Notes under the pieces: model-generated | Databases searched by the model: none | What the model was told of the DNA's origin: nothing | Seen by the model: the letters and a program-made list of their open reading frames with translations, nothing else | NCBI GenBank assembly: GCA_023078685.1 | Contig: JALGAS010000006.1 | Span: 3,968,001 to 4,032,000, forward strand | Origin: Neopestalotiopsis rosae | Taxonomy: Eukaryota > Ascomycota > Sordariomycetes > Amphisphaeriales > Sporocadaceae | Length of the DNA: 64,000 nt | Direction: 5' to 3' | Part shown: positions 11,387 to 22,679 of the stretch, in pieces | How positions within the stretch are numbered: position 1 is the stretch's first letter | Layout of the letters: each line of letters starts with the position of its first letter | Made by a program: the position numbers and the translations under genes

Positions 11387-12070
11387 ATGGCTTTCCTCAC
11401 AAATACCATCTTCTTCGCCTCGGTCCTGGCTTCGGCATCGCTCGTCGCCGCCGACTCGACCTGCGACACCAGCGCCCTCAACACCACTACGGGGACCTAC
11501 TACATTGGCACGGAAAACACCACAATCTTTGATGTTGCCGCTGCCACCAACCGCGGCGTATGCGACATTGGCCGCGTCAACTGCATGGCCGACGTGACCA
11601 TTGTCCCCAATGTTGGCCAAAACATTGTCATCCCGCCCGAGGTCTGCGAGCCCGACAATGACTCGTGTCTGCTGTCTGACGAGCCGTCCACCAATACGTG
11701 CGTCAATGGCGGCCCGCGCCTGTACTACACGGTCAATGGGGACACCTATGAGCGCATTGCCCAGCGCCTCAACATCACCGTGGACTCGCTGCTCAGCAAT
11801 AATGCCTCCGCAACAGCGATCCTTCCCGTTGGCCAATTCGTCAAGGTCCCGCTATGCGAGCCCAGCCAGTGTATCTTGCAGCCCTTTCAATTCACCTATG
11901 GTGTCTACAAGGACCTGGCCGAAAAGTACGGTAGCACCGTGGGGCAAATCATGATGCTGAGTCCCACCTACAACTATAGCGAGTACACGCTGAATGGCAA
12001 TGTCGCACCGACCATCGACCTGCCCATCAACTGTACAGCGCTTTCGAAAAATGTCACTGTTATTTCATGA
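11387..12070 (+). CDS. Secreted three-module LysM protein, 227 aa
   Basis: Single exon. Residues 1-22 form a signal peptide ending in SLVAA. Three LysM-like modules follow, each closing on a Cys: about residues 37-86 (YYIGTENTTIFDVAAAT ... IVIPPEVC), 109-156 (YYTVNGDTYERIAQRLN ... VKVPLC), and a diverged third, about 165-215 (FTYGVYKDLAEKYGSTV ... IDLPINC). Several N-x-S/T sites suggest glycosylation. Family knowledge: fungal LysM proteins bind chitin oligomers in the wall or apoplast and some suppress host chitin-triggered immunity or shield hyphae. There is no chitinase domain, so it belongs to the effector-like class. It is convergent with the HET gene, with 139 bp between stops. Confidence 0.88.
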   Translation: MAFLTNTIFFASVLASASLVAADSTCDTSALNTTTGTYYIGTENTTIFDVAAATNRGVCDIGRVNCMADVTIVPNVGQNIVIPPEVCEPDNDSCLLSDEPSTNTCVNGGPRLYYTVNGDTYERIAQRLNITVDSLLSNNASATAILPVGQFVKVPLCEPSQCILQPFQFTYGVYKDLAEKYGSTVGQIMMLSPTYNYSEYTLNGNVAPTIDLPINCTALSKNVTVIS

Positions 12071-12209
12071 TGAGAGAAAACGGTCGTGGCGGGAGTCTTG
12101 AACTGCCGAAAAGCAGTCCGTTTGGGTATCATTTCGTTTTACGACTTTATGTACAAACATGGCGTGCCGCTGTAGATATGGTCTGGACAGAGCAATGCAT
12201 AGCGCAATC

Positions 12210-14525
12210 CTATAAAAGGACAAACTTCTCAAACACTTCTTCGTCCTTCATAACTTGTGAGCCGCGTCGTTTCGCCTCCCATTCATTCCACGCCTCGCCT
12301 TGCATTATTCCAAATACATAGGACTCGCCAATGACCTTGAATTTCTTATCAATTGGTCTCAGGATGATGGGAGTGGTCGCGCCTGCCAAAAGACACACGC
12401 AATCTTCAGGCTGTGTGATTCTCGGTCCCAGACCAAGGTAGCCGTGATCCGTTGAGAATATCCTTCGCTGGGTGCATGCAGCTACAAATGCCTGTTTCAA
12501 GTTTTGGCCTCTCGGTAGCTGACCGTAATATCCAAGTTCGAGTTGAGCTGTTTCCGTCGACTTTACAAGGTCGAAGTCACTGCTGGCTCCAGCCCTAGGT
12601 CTCCCGGATTCATATATGCATGCGGCGAAATCTTCAAAATGACCAATCGCGCCGTCGTCGGGCACAATGTGACCAACCGAATCTTTGCCTGCTGATATTA
12701 GGAAACATAGTTCGAGCAGAATATTCGCATCCGATGATCCAATGCGTAGCGGCCGAACAAAGTTATTCCATATGTTGCCCGCCAATCCCCCTGGATCGAA
12801 CGTTGGCGTGTGTCGCTCGATAATAGTCGACACGTTCTGAATGACACTGATTTGACAGCCGTACGCAACCAGTTGGCCATCAATCCACGGGTTGGAGGAG
12901 ACATGGCGAGATGAATACGATCCGGCCGCTGCAAACTCCTTACTGGGCCGGCTCACCAGTGCTATTGGTCGGGAAAAGTTGCTGTTCCAGTATGGCACCC
13001 AAGACTCGTGTTCTTCCAAATGTGCACTATCGCCATGTTGGACGTGCGAGAAAATAGCAAAATCTCCGGAAGTCTCTATGATTCTCCGGGCACATGTCAA
13101 GTAGACCTCATCCAATGATTGCGCATAGTTTGGCATGAGGAATAGCGAGCCCCGTTCAACATCCGCGTCCGTCGTAGGAATACCAAGCAGGGCAAACACC
13201 TTGTCTCGTGCATCCGTGGCGGAAAACATGCGCGACATGGCCAATAGTTCAAGATGGGAACATCTTTGGGATGGTGCTTCCCAAGTGCTTCGGCGTAGCG
13301 CATCCATGAGCGACGCGTTGCGCAGCCCAACTTTGGCGTTCTCGTGCATGACGAAACCTGAGGGGAGGACTCGGGCCAGCCACGTCGTGAAGTTTGCCAC
13401 GCCATCCCACGATGTACTAGAAGCTCCCCAGTGCAGCACAATCTTGTTCCTCGCCAGAGTGACTTCCTGAAGACACCATATCCTTTGAAACCAGGCAAGT
13501 GAGAAAAAGAGCTCAACTGCTTTAAAATGATCTCCCATTCGCTGTATGATTGAACTGCTCTCGACTTCCTTTTGAACGCTTTTCATGTGTGCCAAATACT
13601 CGAGAAATTCGAAGAAGGCTTCGGCGTAATGATTTGCACTGGCGACACCAAGCCATATGACCACCCGACTGGCTTGCTGAAAGATGCGCCGCATGATAGC
13701 AACCTGTTCTCCCTTTTCCGCGTCATCTGATTGATTGATGCAAATCGCGTCGGCCCAGATCCTTCGCGGCTGGTCTTGGCGACGTAGGTGGCACAACGCC
13801 GTGTACAAGTTTGAAGGGACTTGTATGTATCGTGATACTTCTCCCAATTCATGTATCACGCGGGCGTCATCGGTCCGCGTCCCCCACACGTAGGATATGG
13901 CTTCATAGTCTGAATGGGAATCGAGACTTGCCAGCTCCAGCCGCACACGAATTGGCTCTGTATGATTCTGGCTTGGCTGCACAACGAGGATACGAAGCAT
14001 ATTGCTCGCGTCCGCCAGACATTCGTATTGAAATGCTTCATCTGGAACATCATTAGTAGATGGGAAACAGTTCTATATCCCGTGGATAATCCTACTGCAT
14101 TCATTCATGGATCTCTGACTGCTTGTGATTACATCTCGCGCCAAATCGACGGGGCGCCCTACCACGCTCTGACTTTGTTGGAACTCTTGCAAGATCTGTT
14201 TCTCAAGCATATCCACCTCGGCCTCGGACATGATCCTGAAATCATTCTGCACCTGCTCGGACCTGGCAGGGCTTCTATTGAAATAATGGGCAGGATTTGC
14301 AGCTTGGGCCTGAAAATGCTGTGCGGGATTCGCACATTGAGCACCGAAAAACTGGGCAGGATTTGCACTCTGGGGTTGAAAATACTGTGCCGGATTCATG
14401 CTTTGCATCATCTGGGGTTGCGATCTGGTGGAATCTTGGTTCAAGCGCCTAGCAACAGTGTTTCGCGCTCCCCGCGCCGTCATAGGCAGCGCGGATGGCG
14501 ATATGTCAACTTCGCCAGATGACAT
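12210..14525 (-). CDS. HET-domain protein with N-terminal repeat array, 753 aa
   Basis: Two exons, 14525-14096 and 14041-12210, joined across a 54-bp intron (14095-14042) with a CTACTAAT branch site and CCAG acceptor; phase fits and the join yields NEAFQYECL, the usual lead-in of HET proteins. HET landmarks are all present: YEAISYVWG (residues 189-197), RRIWADAICINQ (236-247) and WFQRIWCLQEV (327-337). Family knowledge: HET domains are TIR-related modules that trigger cell death in heterokaryon incompatibility. Residues 1-143 form an unusual Q/N/P/A-rich extension with four 11-residue repeats. The C-terminal half (about 400-753) is the usual variable region. It runs in tandem with the Clr5-ankyrin gene upstream. 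Confidence 0.88.
14265..14396 (-). repeat. Four 33-bp coding repeats in the HET gene
   Basis: Residues 44-87 of the HET protein are four tandem copies of an 11-residue unit with consensus NPAQxFQxQxA; the units read NPAQYFQPQSA, NPAQFFGAQCA, NPAQHFQAQAA and NPAHYFNRSPA, so the last is the most diverged. Confidence 0.85.
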
Positions 14526-15282
14526 TGTCGTGACGGCGGCCAGGGACGTGAAAATGCTTCACGGAGCAGATCATCAGAGACGCTTTGACTTTGCAGATGT
14601 CAATCGTGAGAAGCACAATTCAGGATGCAGTTACGGATTGCCGAAGTTCTTCTTTCGATGCTTCAAATACCAAGCATGCAAGGGGGAGGCGCAACCCGCG
14701 GCTTCTGTCGTCTTGGTTCAGCTGGTGGGGTAGCAGAGGTGACACCATATGCAGAATCCGTACGACGGTGGACATGATCAAAACGCATCAATCAGAGAGA
14801 TACAGCGTGAACACATTTTGTGCGTTTCGTAGTGGACGCATAGAGTACAGCGATGTGAGATATGATGATTTCAGTGCCGGAAAAATGACATAGAATTAAG
14901 ACTAAAAGCCAACCTGACCCGGCGCATTGGGCGAAGATAGCCGTGGTCTGCTACTGCGTCGTCGTCTTTAGTGGCAGTTCTAGCGCTTGCCTGATAGTAC
15001 ACTTGTACTTGCAGCTGTAATGAACAAAACAGCGGCACGTTCTCCGAGGAAGGACTATCCGCGAAACACTGTAAGTAATTTTTTCTCGTTTCACATCTCG
15101 CTTAAAAGAGATTTTAGTCACATCCCATCCCGTTAAGCAGCGCCACTAAACGTCCGCCAGAGCACTTCGCAGGACGCAAGTCAAAGCATTTCTGGATGTA
15201 ATTTATATGTGTGCTTCAGAAGCTGCAACCATAGAATTTACCAAAACTTCTATTCTACGCTGGCAGATGCGCCAATCGAGTA
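14526..15282. other. Spacer upstream of HET gene
   Basis: 757 bp between the 3' end of the Clr5-ankyrin gene and the HET start; only short ORFs. It should hold the HET promoter, but I see no clear TATA box. Confidence 0.5.
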
Positions 15283-18200
15283 TTAGAATACTTCTACCTC
15301 GTCATCCCCGTAGTAGTCAAGTAACTCGTCCCAATCGAGGCGCTGTGTTGGTGATGGTCCGCTCGATGGATTAAGGCGACCAGAACTGTGACTGGCGTCG
15401 TGTGTAGTTGGATTGGTTGGCAGTGTCGTATCTCTCTCTTCGTCGGTTGATTCATAATCTCCCGAGTTGCTCTGGTCGTCCTCTATGCTGCTCTCACCCT
15501 CTGAGTCGCACTCCTCGTCTGTTTCATATGGAAATGTTTCGTAGTAGGTTATGAATTCATTCGGATCAATGTCGCTGGTCTCCTCATCATCCTCGTGCGC
15601 ATGTTCTTCACGCTCGAGTGATTTCAGCCGTGCGTCGTACATGGCGGATGGCTCCAACAATGCATGCTCATCTTTCTCTGTCCACTTGCCCAGATCCTGG
15701 AGCGATTTTGAAAGGACACGATGTCCCCGAGCTCTTGCAAATCCGACTGCCCGAATGTACTGTCGTCTGAAAGCCCCGTCAACTCGACAGTCGCATTCGA
15801 ACAATAAATATGCTATATCTAGGCGCCCATGCTCAGCTGCACCTTCTAGCGCCGTTCTTCCGCTGTACTCGGCCCCTGGTGCATTGATATCCGCCCCCTC
15901 TGATAGCAGAAACTTCACGATCTCAATGTATCCTTTGATACAGGCAAGCTGCAGGGCAGTTGCACCCTTGACTCGCGCTGCTGGTCCGTTAATGTTCGCT
16001 CCATTTTCCACCAGTAACTTGGTGATCGAAAGGTCACCCTTCTCCACAGCTAATTGCAGCGCGGTTCTTCTGGGTGTCTCTAGTTTAAATGATGTGAGGG
16101 CTAGCAGCATCTTGTCCGGAAGAAAATTATAGATAGAATTTGTTATGTCCTTCCAAGGAGGTTGGGCGTTGACATCACATCCTGCCTCTAGGAGTCGGAT
16201 AATCATGGGCCTGGCTCCTTGTCTTACAGCGAGTTGTAGAGCTGTAAGGCACCAAGAAATCCTTCGATTTGGCTGAAAACCATTTTTTAACAAGGTGCTC
16301 ATATCTTCAACTCGGCCAGTCAACGTTACCAGAAGACCGAGGTACGCGCTTGCCTTGAAACCCCAGTTGAGCCACTGAGCGATGTCTGGTTCGGCCCATT
16401 GCGCCCATCCCCTTTGGTCTTTTCGAAGGCCGAAGACCCTCAGAGCGAACCAGGAGGGATGGAGATTGGCATATTCGAAAGCCTTTCTGTCGTGCTTCTG
16501 TAACCACTTCAGGGTCATCGGGTCTTCGTCGGATTTGATAGCTCTGTGTATAACTTGCGCAAAGATTCGAATTTCTTTCGACCAGTCCCAACGTGCGTTT
16601 CTCCGCCGTCTGAGCAATTCCTCAATAAACGCCCATCGATTCCTGATATTCAGGTCTTGAGACTCGATGAGTATACCGAGGGCAGCAGAGCTGTAAGTAC
16701 CAGGCAGCAGTCCCAAGATATGTGTAATGATCTCTGCTTTTCCGCTCGAACAGGCTGCATAAATGACGTAGGCGTCATGATTGAAACTTCGCGGCGTCAT
16801 GCAATAGTGGTATGCTAGGACTGAGACACGTTCAAAATCCCCATATCCCAGGTCTGTAGCTTGCAGAATGCCGATCAAGTAATGAAAGCGCAAGTCTCGT
16901 GATTGATTGATGCTTCGAGGGATCGGAAGTCTCGATATCAGTTTATCGAGTTTCTGTTTTGGGAGTTTTTTGCGAATGCAATGTGAAAATACGAAATTTC
17001 GCGTGTGATTGGCTCCGTGTTCGACCAAAGTTTGTTCGAATGACGCTGCATCCCAAATCGCAGTGTAGTCAAGCGCTGTCCAACCGCGCTCGGACCGAAG
17101 AGACAAGTCTGATGGGTTTTTCGAAATGACCCTCAATGACAACTTGCGGAGGGCTTCCCAGTCATAGCAGTCGGGCGGTTGGTACCACATTCCTGGGCTT
17201 CCCATTTCAAAAGTGGTGGTTAGAATAGATTCAGGAAGTGGTAAACCGCCATCATTCAACATGAGAACGACTGACGCGAAAACATCTGGCGCCTCTATGG
17301 CTCCAGCACAGTCCATGAGAGTGCAATGGTCCTCAACACCACAAGTAGGCTTCCCTTGGATGTGGGCACCATTCCGAATCAGAAGTTCCAATGCTTCTAT
17401 TTGCCAACCTTGAAAGTACTCATCATGGCCAAGTGCAACTTGCAACGCATACGAACAGCTGCCATTGATGCGGCCAGTTGGATTGTAATTTGGGGTTGCG
17501 CCTAGTTCCAAAAGAAGACGTACTCGTCTCGTGTCCATTTTAAGATTGATGAACCGGTCCTCATCAGGCCATTCTACCGCGGTCTGGAGAGGCGTTCGCC
17601 CATTCTCGTCGCAACAGTCCATTGGCAATCCACGTTTATGTATGAATCGAATTGTTTCCAGATTATCATACTCCACTGCATTAATGAGAGTATTAGGGTT
17701 GATCAATGATGCATATGGATTTGATGTGCTGGCGACAAAGTCTTCAATCAAATCCGCCAACTGATCCAGCTTGTGGAAGACTCCATCTTGAGCTTGGTCT
17801 GTCACAGAAACATGGATATCAGATTCGTCTCCGTGGCTGGGATACCCGGATGAATGTGATTTCGGGTGGTGGCCCAAGGTCTCCACAGCTCCTAGAAAAG
17901 CGTCTAGGATCTCCAAATTACATGGAGTATGAATGTTATTGAAGTGTTTTCCGAGAACGAACTGAATCGGGGAACCGTGGTGTTCACAACAAACCATCAC
18001 AGGGGATGCTCCTTTCGAAAGCAAGATACGGAAGATATCGGCCGTCTTGAAAAATGGACCATCATTATCCGCCAAGGCGGCAAGTGGTAAATGACGACCT
18101 GTTTCTCGCCAAGTTGATTCACACTTTTGATTTGGATCCCGCCCAATGTCAAGCAACCATGATACAATGCCCGCGTGTTGTGCGTGAAGTCCAGTCTCAA

Positions 18201-19220
18201 ACAAGTGTTCCATTGCGGCTGACAAAGATACGTCCCTCATATACAAGGAATTCGAGAGATTGGCCAGATTTTTGATCCCGGCTTCTTGAATCATCTGCCA
18301 AATCCATGTGACGTTGCCGTAATCCAAGACTTTGTTCGAGGCCAGATAAATCAGTGCCTTGAGGCCCCAATGATTTGAAGACGTCGACTCCAGGAACATG
18401 TTTGGGCTTCTATCAGCGAGACACTCACTATTGTACGTGAGAAGAGATGCGGCGTTGGCAATGTGCAATTGTATGTGTTTCTGAGATCTGTCGAATTCAA
18501 TTTGCCGTTCGGTTGAATTTTGCGCACAAACTTGCAACCCTGTGTACTGGTGATCTTGCTGGGTTTTTTTTTGAATCGAAGGTGACTCCATGTGAGATAC
18601 TCGTGGAATTTGATGTGGTCGATATAGTTCTTCAAGACGAAAGTCGAGGAACTTGACAAATGCGAGGTATGGGAGACTTTTTGGCCAACCAGCAATCAGC
18701 ATGATTCCTGAATCGCTTGGTGGAGTGGCCACCACAGCCAGAGGTCCCGGCGGTGATGGTACATTGTTCTTTTCTGCGAAGCTTTAGTTAGAGGCAGTGT
18801 AGCTACAAACACCATATGAGACTTACCAATTTCAATACGCTCAGTGAATGAATAGAAGTGTCGACTAATCTCCTTCTTCACTCTTTTGGGGCAGATTTCA
18901 AGGCCGTTGATAGAGACCACACTGTCTTTGTCTTCTCGTTTTCGCTTCTCAATCTTGTATCCCAGATGCTTCCATGTGATTACGGGTACATTCTTGGAGA
19001 ACCCCCATTCTTTAAATTTGGCCTCGTACTGCGCCTTTCTTTTTGCTACATTAGCATTGTATCTTATAGCATGAGAAGCAACATACGTGGCGATGAAGCC
19101 GCTATCTTCCAACTGTCTTCGTACCACTTGCAGGTGGAGATCCTGGCCAAGGTATAGGTGACGAATGGCCTCCTTTTGGTTCTCCCAATCAGAGCCAGAT
19201 GGCGTTGTCTTGGGCGGCAT
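15283..19220 (-). CDS. Clr5-domain ankyrin-repeat protein, 1278 aa
   Basis: Three exons: 19220-19087, 19038-18827, 18773-15283. The first intron (48 bp, 19086-19039, GTATGT donor, GCTAAT branch) is a multiple of three and keeps the frame open, so it is easily missed; removing it restores a continuous Clr5 domain (residues 10-60: DWENQKEAIRHLYL ... GFIAT/KAQYEAKFKEWGF). The second intron is 18826-18774. A long middle part has degenerate ankyrin-like helices. Clear ankyrin repeats occur late in the protein (LTALQLAVRQGARPMIIRLL, RTALQLAVEKGDLSITKLL, ATALQLACIKGYIEIVKFLL, RTALEGAAEHGRLDIAYLL). The last about 100 residues are strongly acidic. Clr5 is a helical domain found at the N-terminus of many fungal NLR- and ankyrin-type proteins; its role is unknown. 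Ankyrins mediate protein binding. Confidence 0.87.
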
Positions 19221-20147
19221 GGTGTTTGACTGCTGATGTGGGCAGCTCTGGTAGTTGGTAGCGGAAAATGGAATCAGAGTCGGGGGGCGAAGACTTTATG
19301 CTCGAAGCGTTGCCTGACATCAGGCTCTGTGTGACCCGAACTATAGCCACATCTCAAGCGTGGGCGTTCCCTTGCAGTACGTACATAACACCTCGAGGGA
19401 GCGCCGCCATTGGTCTATCCCAGAGTCTGGCCCCACCAAACCTAGAATGCCTATCTCATTGGATGATTCCGAAATCTGAAGCTACTGCAAGTTGTCTCAC
19501 GACACGCCGCATCCAGGATTTTGGGAATGCCCAATAGGATGTGCTTGAAAGGCTTGGCAGTCTAGCACACCCTGGCTAGATCCGTTTGGACATCATTTGG
19601 TTCCTGCGGATGCGCCGCCCAGCGTACATGACCCTTCCAGAAGTTGTAGCAGTTTGACCTATTGCGGCTGTGTGAATTGAGAAGCCGGGCGAATGCGAGG
19701 GATGCCTTACGTGTGGCTTTCCTGCCAACTTCACGTATTTGGGGCAGATCGGCCGACGTGTTCGCTTCGATATCGATGGGCCCGCGTAAAGTATTGACCC
19801 TTGCAGCTGAGCCCGCCGAGATGCTAAGCTGGTCTATGATTGGTGGTTCCCACAATCTCTTGAATCTCATAACTATGGCAGAGAACTTCACTCTGCCATT
19901 AAAGATGAATGAGGTTACTATAAGTCTACTCAGGAACGTGGGTCTGCTCTTTTGTGATTGGGTAATTCCATAATCCGGATTGCAAGTTCAGTATGGGTTC
20001 AGCATGTCTGACTGGAGCCCAAGAAGCACTACTGGCTTATATGAGTGTGTTCCACCCACGGAAGTCCTTACTTTTTGATTCATGCATTTGATATCCAATT
20101 GAGCGAAATCATAACAACAACTCCTGCTCTCTCAAACCTTTTCCATT
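19221..20147. other. Divergent spacer, 0.9 kb
   Basis: Lies between the starts of the Clr5-ankyrin gene (minus) and the small membrane protein gene (plus), so it should hold both promoters. ORFs at 19562-19891 (minus) and 19662-19973 (plus) mirror each other and show no domain. Confidence 0.5.
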
Positions 20148-20574
20148 ATGGACTTTTCAACAAATGCCATCATCGGCACTGTCGGCTTGACTCTCGCCCT
20201 CCCAGCTACTGTAGCCATTGGCGTCAAAATGTTCCGATGGTGGAGAAGAATGAAGAGAGGCGGGTCCGAAACAAGCCAAAGTAAGTGCTCTAGAACAGTA
20301 TTTTAGTCGTCTGCCGTTCACTCTTCATGGCCAGCACTCGATACTGACCTCACCAGTAGGCATTGCACTCTCGAGAACGGAAATTCCACGCCCAACACCA
20401 CACAGCTTTGCATCCATGAATCTTGTCGAGGAAGGACGCATTCATTTCAACATGACTGTGACAGGGCCCATCTATGCCTTGTCTCCCTTTGCCGTCACTA
20501 CCGACCTCGAAGACCGACGATCGGGGAACCGATGGGCCACAGCGAGCCCGACTGTTACACGAGAATGGGTTTGA
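20148..20574 (+). CDS. Small single-span membrane protein, 116 aa
   Basis: Two exons, 20148-20280 and 20357-20574, across a 76-bp intron with a perfect GTAAGT donor, an ACTGAC branch site and CAG acceptor; the phases match (133 + 218 nt). Residues 8-29 (about AIIGTVGLTLALPATVAIGVK) form one hydrophobic helix followed directly by a basic-aromatic patch FRWWRRMKR, predicting a membrane anchor with the rest cytosolic. The C-terminal part (residues 45-116) is soluble and rich in Thr, Pro and Arg, with a beta-prone stretch RIHFNMTVTGPIYAL. No family recognised. It lies beside the Clr5-ankyrin gene and is divergent from it. It would be missed by single-exon ORF calling. Real status rests on splice sites and the intact second exon. 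Confidence 0.55.
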
Positions 20575-21388
20575 TGGTATACAGTGGACGTCAGAGTGTC
20601 TCTGAAAGAAAGGGGGATTCCAATGTGACAATAACCTAGGATCGTACAATACTGTTTTGTGTTTCCCTTGATGATTTCGAAGCCTGTTGGATTGAAGTAT
20701 TAGACTACAGACCGCATTCCAGAAAGAATTTACTTACTACCATCTCTCTTCACCATCAGAGGCATAGTCAGCCACCATTTCCAGTTCTTGGAGAAGGGTA
20801 ACTTTCGAGATTTATGTCCATCATTTTCCATAAACATGCAGACGTCTTCCTTACTCACCCATGATCCTCATATCCGCCGCGGAAGACCATAACCTGTATG
20901 CCTAAGTGCATAGTAGCCCTTAGAAGCATATGTTGCCAACACAGTTACTATACTGGCCCAGTCGACAAGGATTGATTGAGACACATCCATATTGCCCGAT
21001 GATAATAGATGACTGTGCCAATGCCGTGCACTCGAATGACTGCGCTGTATAGTCTGTCAAGATCCACAGTTGCGCCCAAACTATAAGTCGAAGAGCCTCG
21101 CATTTAAGCCTTCGGCGACCGAAGATGCTAAATTAAGTGGACCCTAAAGCGAACAAGACATACTTTATATATTTCTGCGCCCAACTCCTCGAGTTCAAAC
21201 ATTGAATTTAGATGCTTCTCAATCTTGAGCAATGATGTTCAAATCAATACACATTCTGAATCATTTCATCCTTGAAATTCAATACGCCTAGTAAAACACA
21301 CATTGAGACCCCTGGAAATTCCTTTCTTCCCTCTATTTTAGTCCGCCTTTGTCTATATCCATGGCCTTCCAACAGGAACTTGATCACC
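20575..21388. other. Convergent 3' spacer, 0.8 kb
   Basis: Between the stop codons of the small membrane protein gene and the dioxygenase gene. No ORF of note; nothing recognised. Confidence 0.55.
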
Positions 21389-22562
21389 TTACTGCTTGTT
21401 GACAGTAACAGTGCCGCCACTCTGGGCGACACCACCCGACGAGGACCAGACGTAGCTGTAGTTGGGGTCGTAGGTGGCCGAGGTGTTGACACCGACAGTG
21501 ACCCAGCCAAAGAGACCGTCGCTGAGGTCGGATCCGAGGTACACGTACTCAAAGACGGGGTCCGTGGTGGTGTCGCTGGTCTCCGTGCTGAAGACGCGAT
21601 CATCCGAGTTGTTGGTGATGGAGATTGTGTTGGTGTTGTACTAGGGGGTGTCAGCAGGGGAACAAAGAAGGTGCGTAGGAAGACGTCAGTGATGACAGTA
21701 TACTTACAGGAGCAGTGGCCTCAATGGTATCGATGATATCCTGATCCCAGAAGAGCTGACCGACGTGGCCATAGGTACCGCCAGTCAGGGTGTTGTTGGG
21801 CAGGACAGTGGCGTTCAAGTGAACAACCATGTGGTGGTGAGTGGCACGGCCGTCGTAGTGGCCAGGGAAGACGGACTCAAACTGAACGACACCATCGGCG
21901 TCACTCTTGGCTACACCACGCAGGAAGGTGGCGTTGAGGTTGGCAGTGTCGGCAGTGTTGCCGTTGCCCTCGGCCACGAGACCAGAGTACACTCCAGTGG
22001 CGTTGCAGTTCCAGACGTCCCTGTGGATAATCATCAGCATATGATTCAATGGACTACCTAGCACGAATACTCACCAGTAGACACCCTCGAGAGGCTCGCA
22101 AGTCTCGACGTCAACGAACTGGGCCTCAATCACAATTGGCACACCACTCTGGTTCTCCCGCAGATTGTTGCGGATCAGTTCACCCCTGACCCAGTAAGGA
22201 CCAGTCTCGCCCTCGGGGTTGACGGCGCAGGTACCGCTGCTGTTAAAGAGAGTCGATTCGGGAGTGTCCAGGGTGTAGTTGGAAGTCGACAAGTGGCTAG
22301 TGTTGAGCACGGTATCCGTGTCGCGGGCCTCGACGGAGCGGCCGTACTTCTTGGCGGTAGCGGCGCGGCGTGCAATGGCGCGGTCAGTGACACCGCGAGC
22401 TGAGAGCTTGCCGGAGCAGGCCTCGAGACCTCGGCGCACACCGGCCTTGAACTCGCGCTTGGCGGCGGCGATCTTGGCGTCGGTACGGACCTGCTTCTCA
22501 CCCGGGTGGGCAATGGCGACAGAGGCCGCAAGGGCGGCAAGAGAGACGACGGAGAAACGCAT
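21389..22562 (-). CDS. Extracellular intradiol dioxygenase-like protein, 350 aa
   Basis: Three exons: 22562-22075, 22020-21708, 21640-21389 (introns 54 and 67 bp with GTGAGT and GTAAGT donors). Start chosen at MRFSVV, which begins an 18-residue signal peptide ending AIAHP; upstream in-frame sequence is 5' leader. The propeptide-like segment to about residue 75 has dibasic ARR and ARGV sites. The catalytic core carries the Fe(III) ligand pattern of secreted intradiol dioxygenases: Tyr in NATGVYSG, Tyr in FPGHYDGR, and two His in RATHHHMVVH. Family knowledge: these enzymes cleave catechol-type rings between the hydroxyls and occur in secretomes of wood- or plant-associated fungi. No aromatic-degradation genes adjoin it. 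Many N-x-S/T sites fit secretion. Confidence 0.9.
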
Positions 22563-22672
22563 TTCGAGGTTTGTGATTTCGAAAAAGACTGTGGTTGAGT
22601 AGTGACTGACTGGGAAAGATTGACTTGTTGATGATCGAAAATAGATCCTTTGTTTCAGTTCGCAACGGCTCC

Positions 22673-22679
22673 CCTTATA
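22673..22679 (-). promoter_or_regulatory. TATA box of the dioxygenase gene
   Basis: TATAAGG on the minus strand, about 111-117 bp upstream of the ATG at 22562. Position and sequence are typical of a highly expressed secreted-protein gene. Confidence 0.5.
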
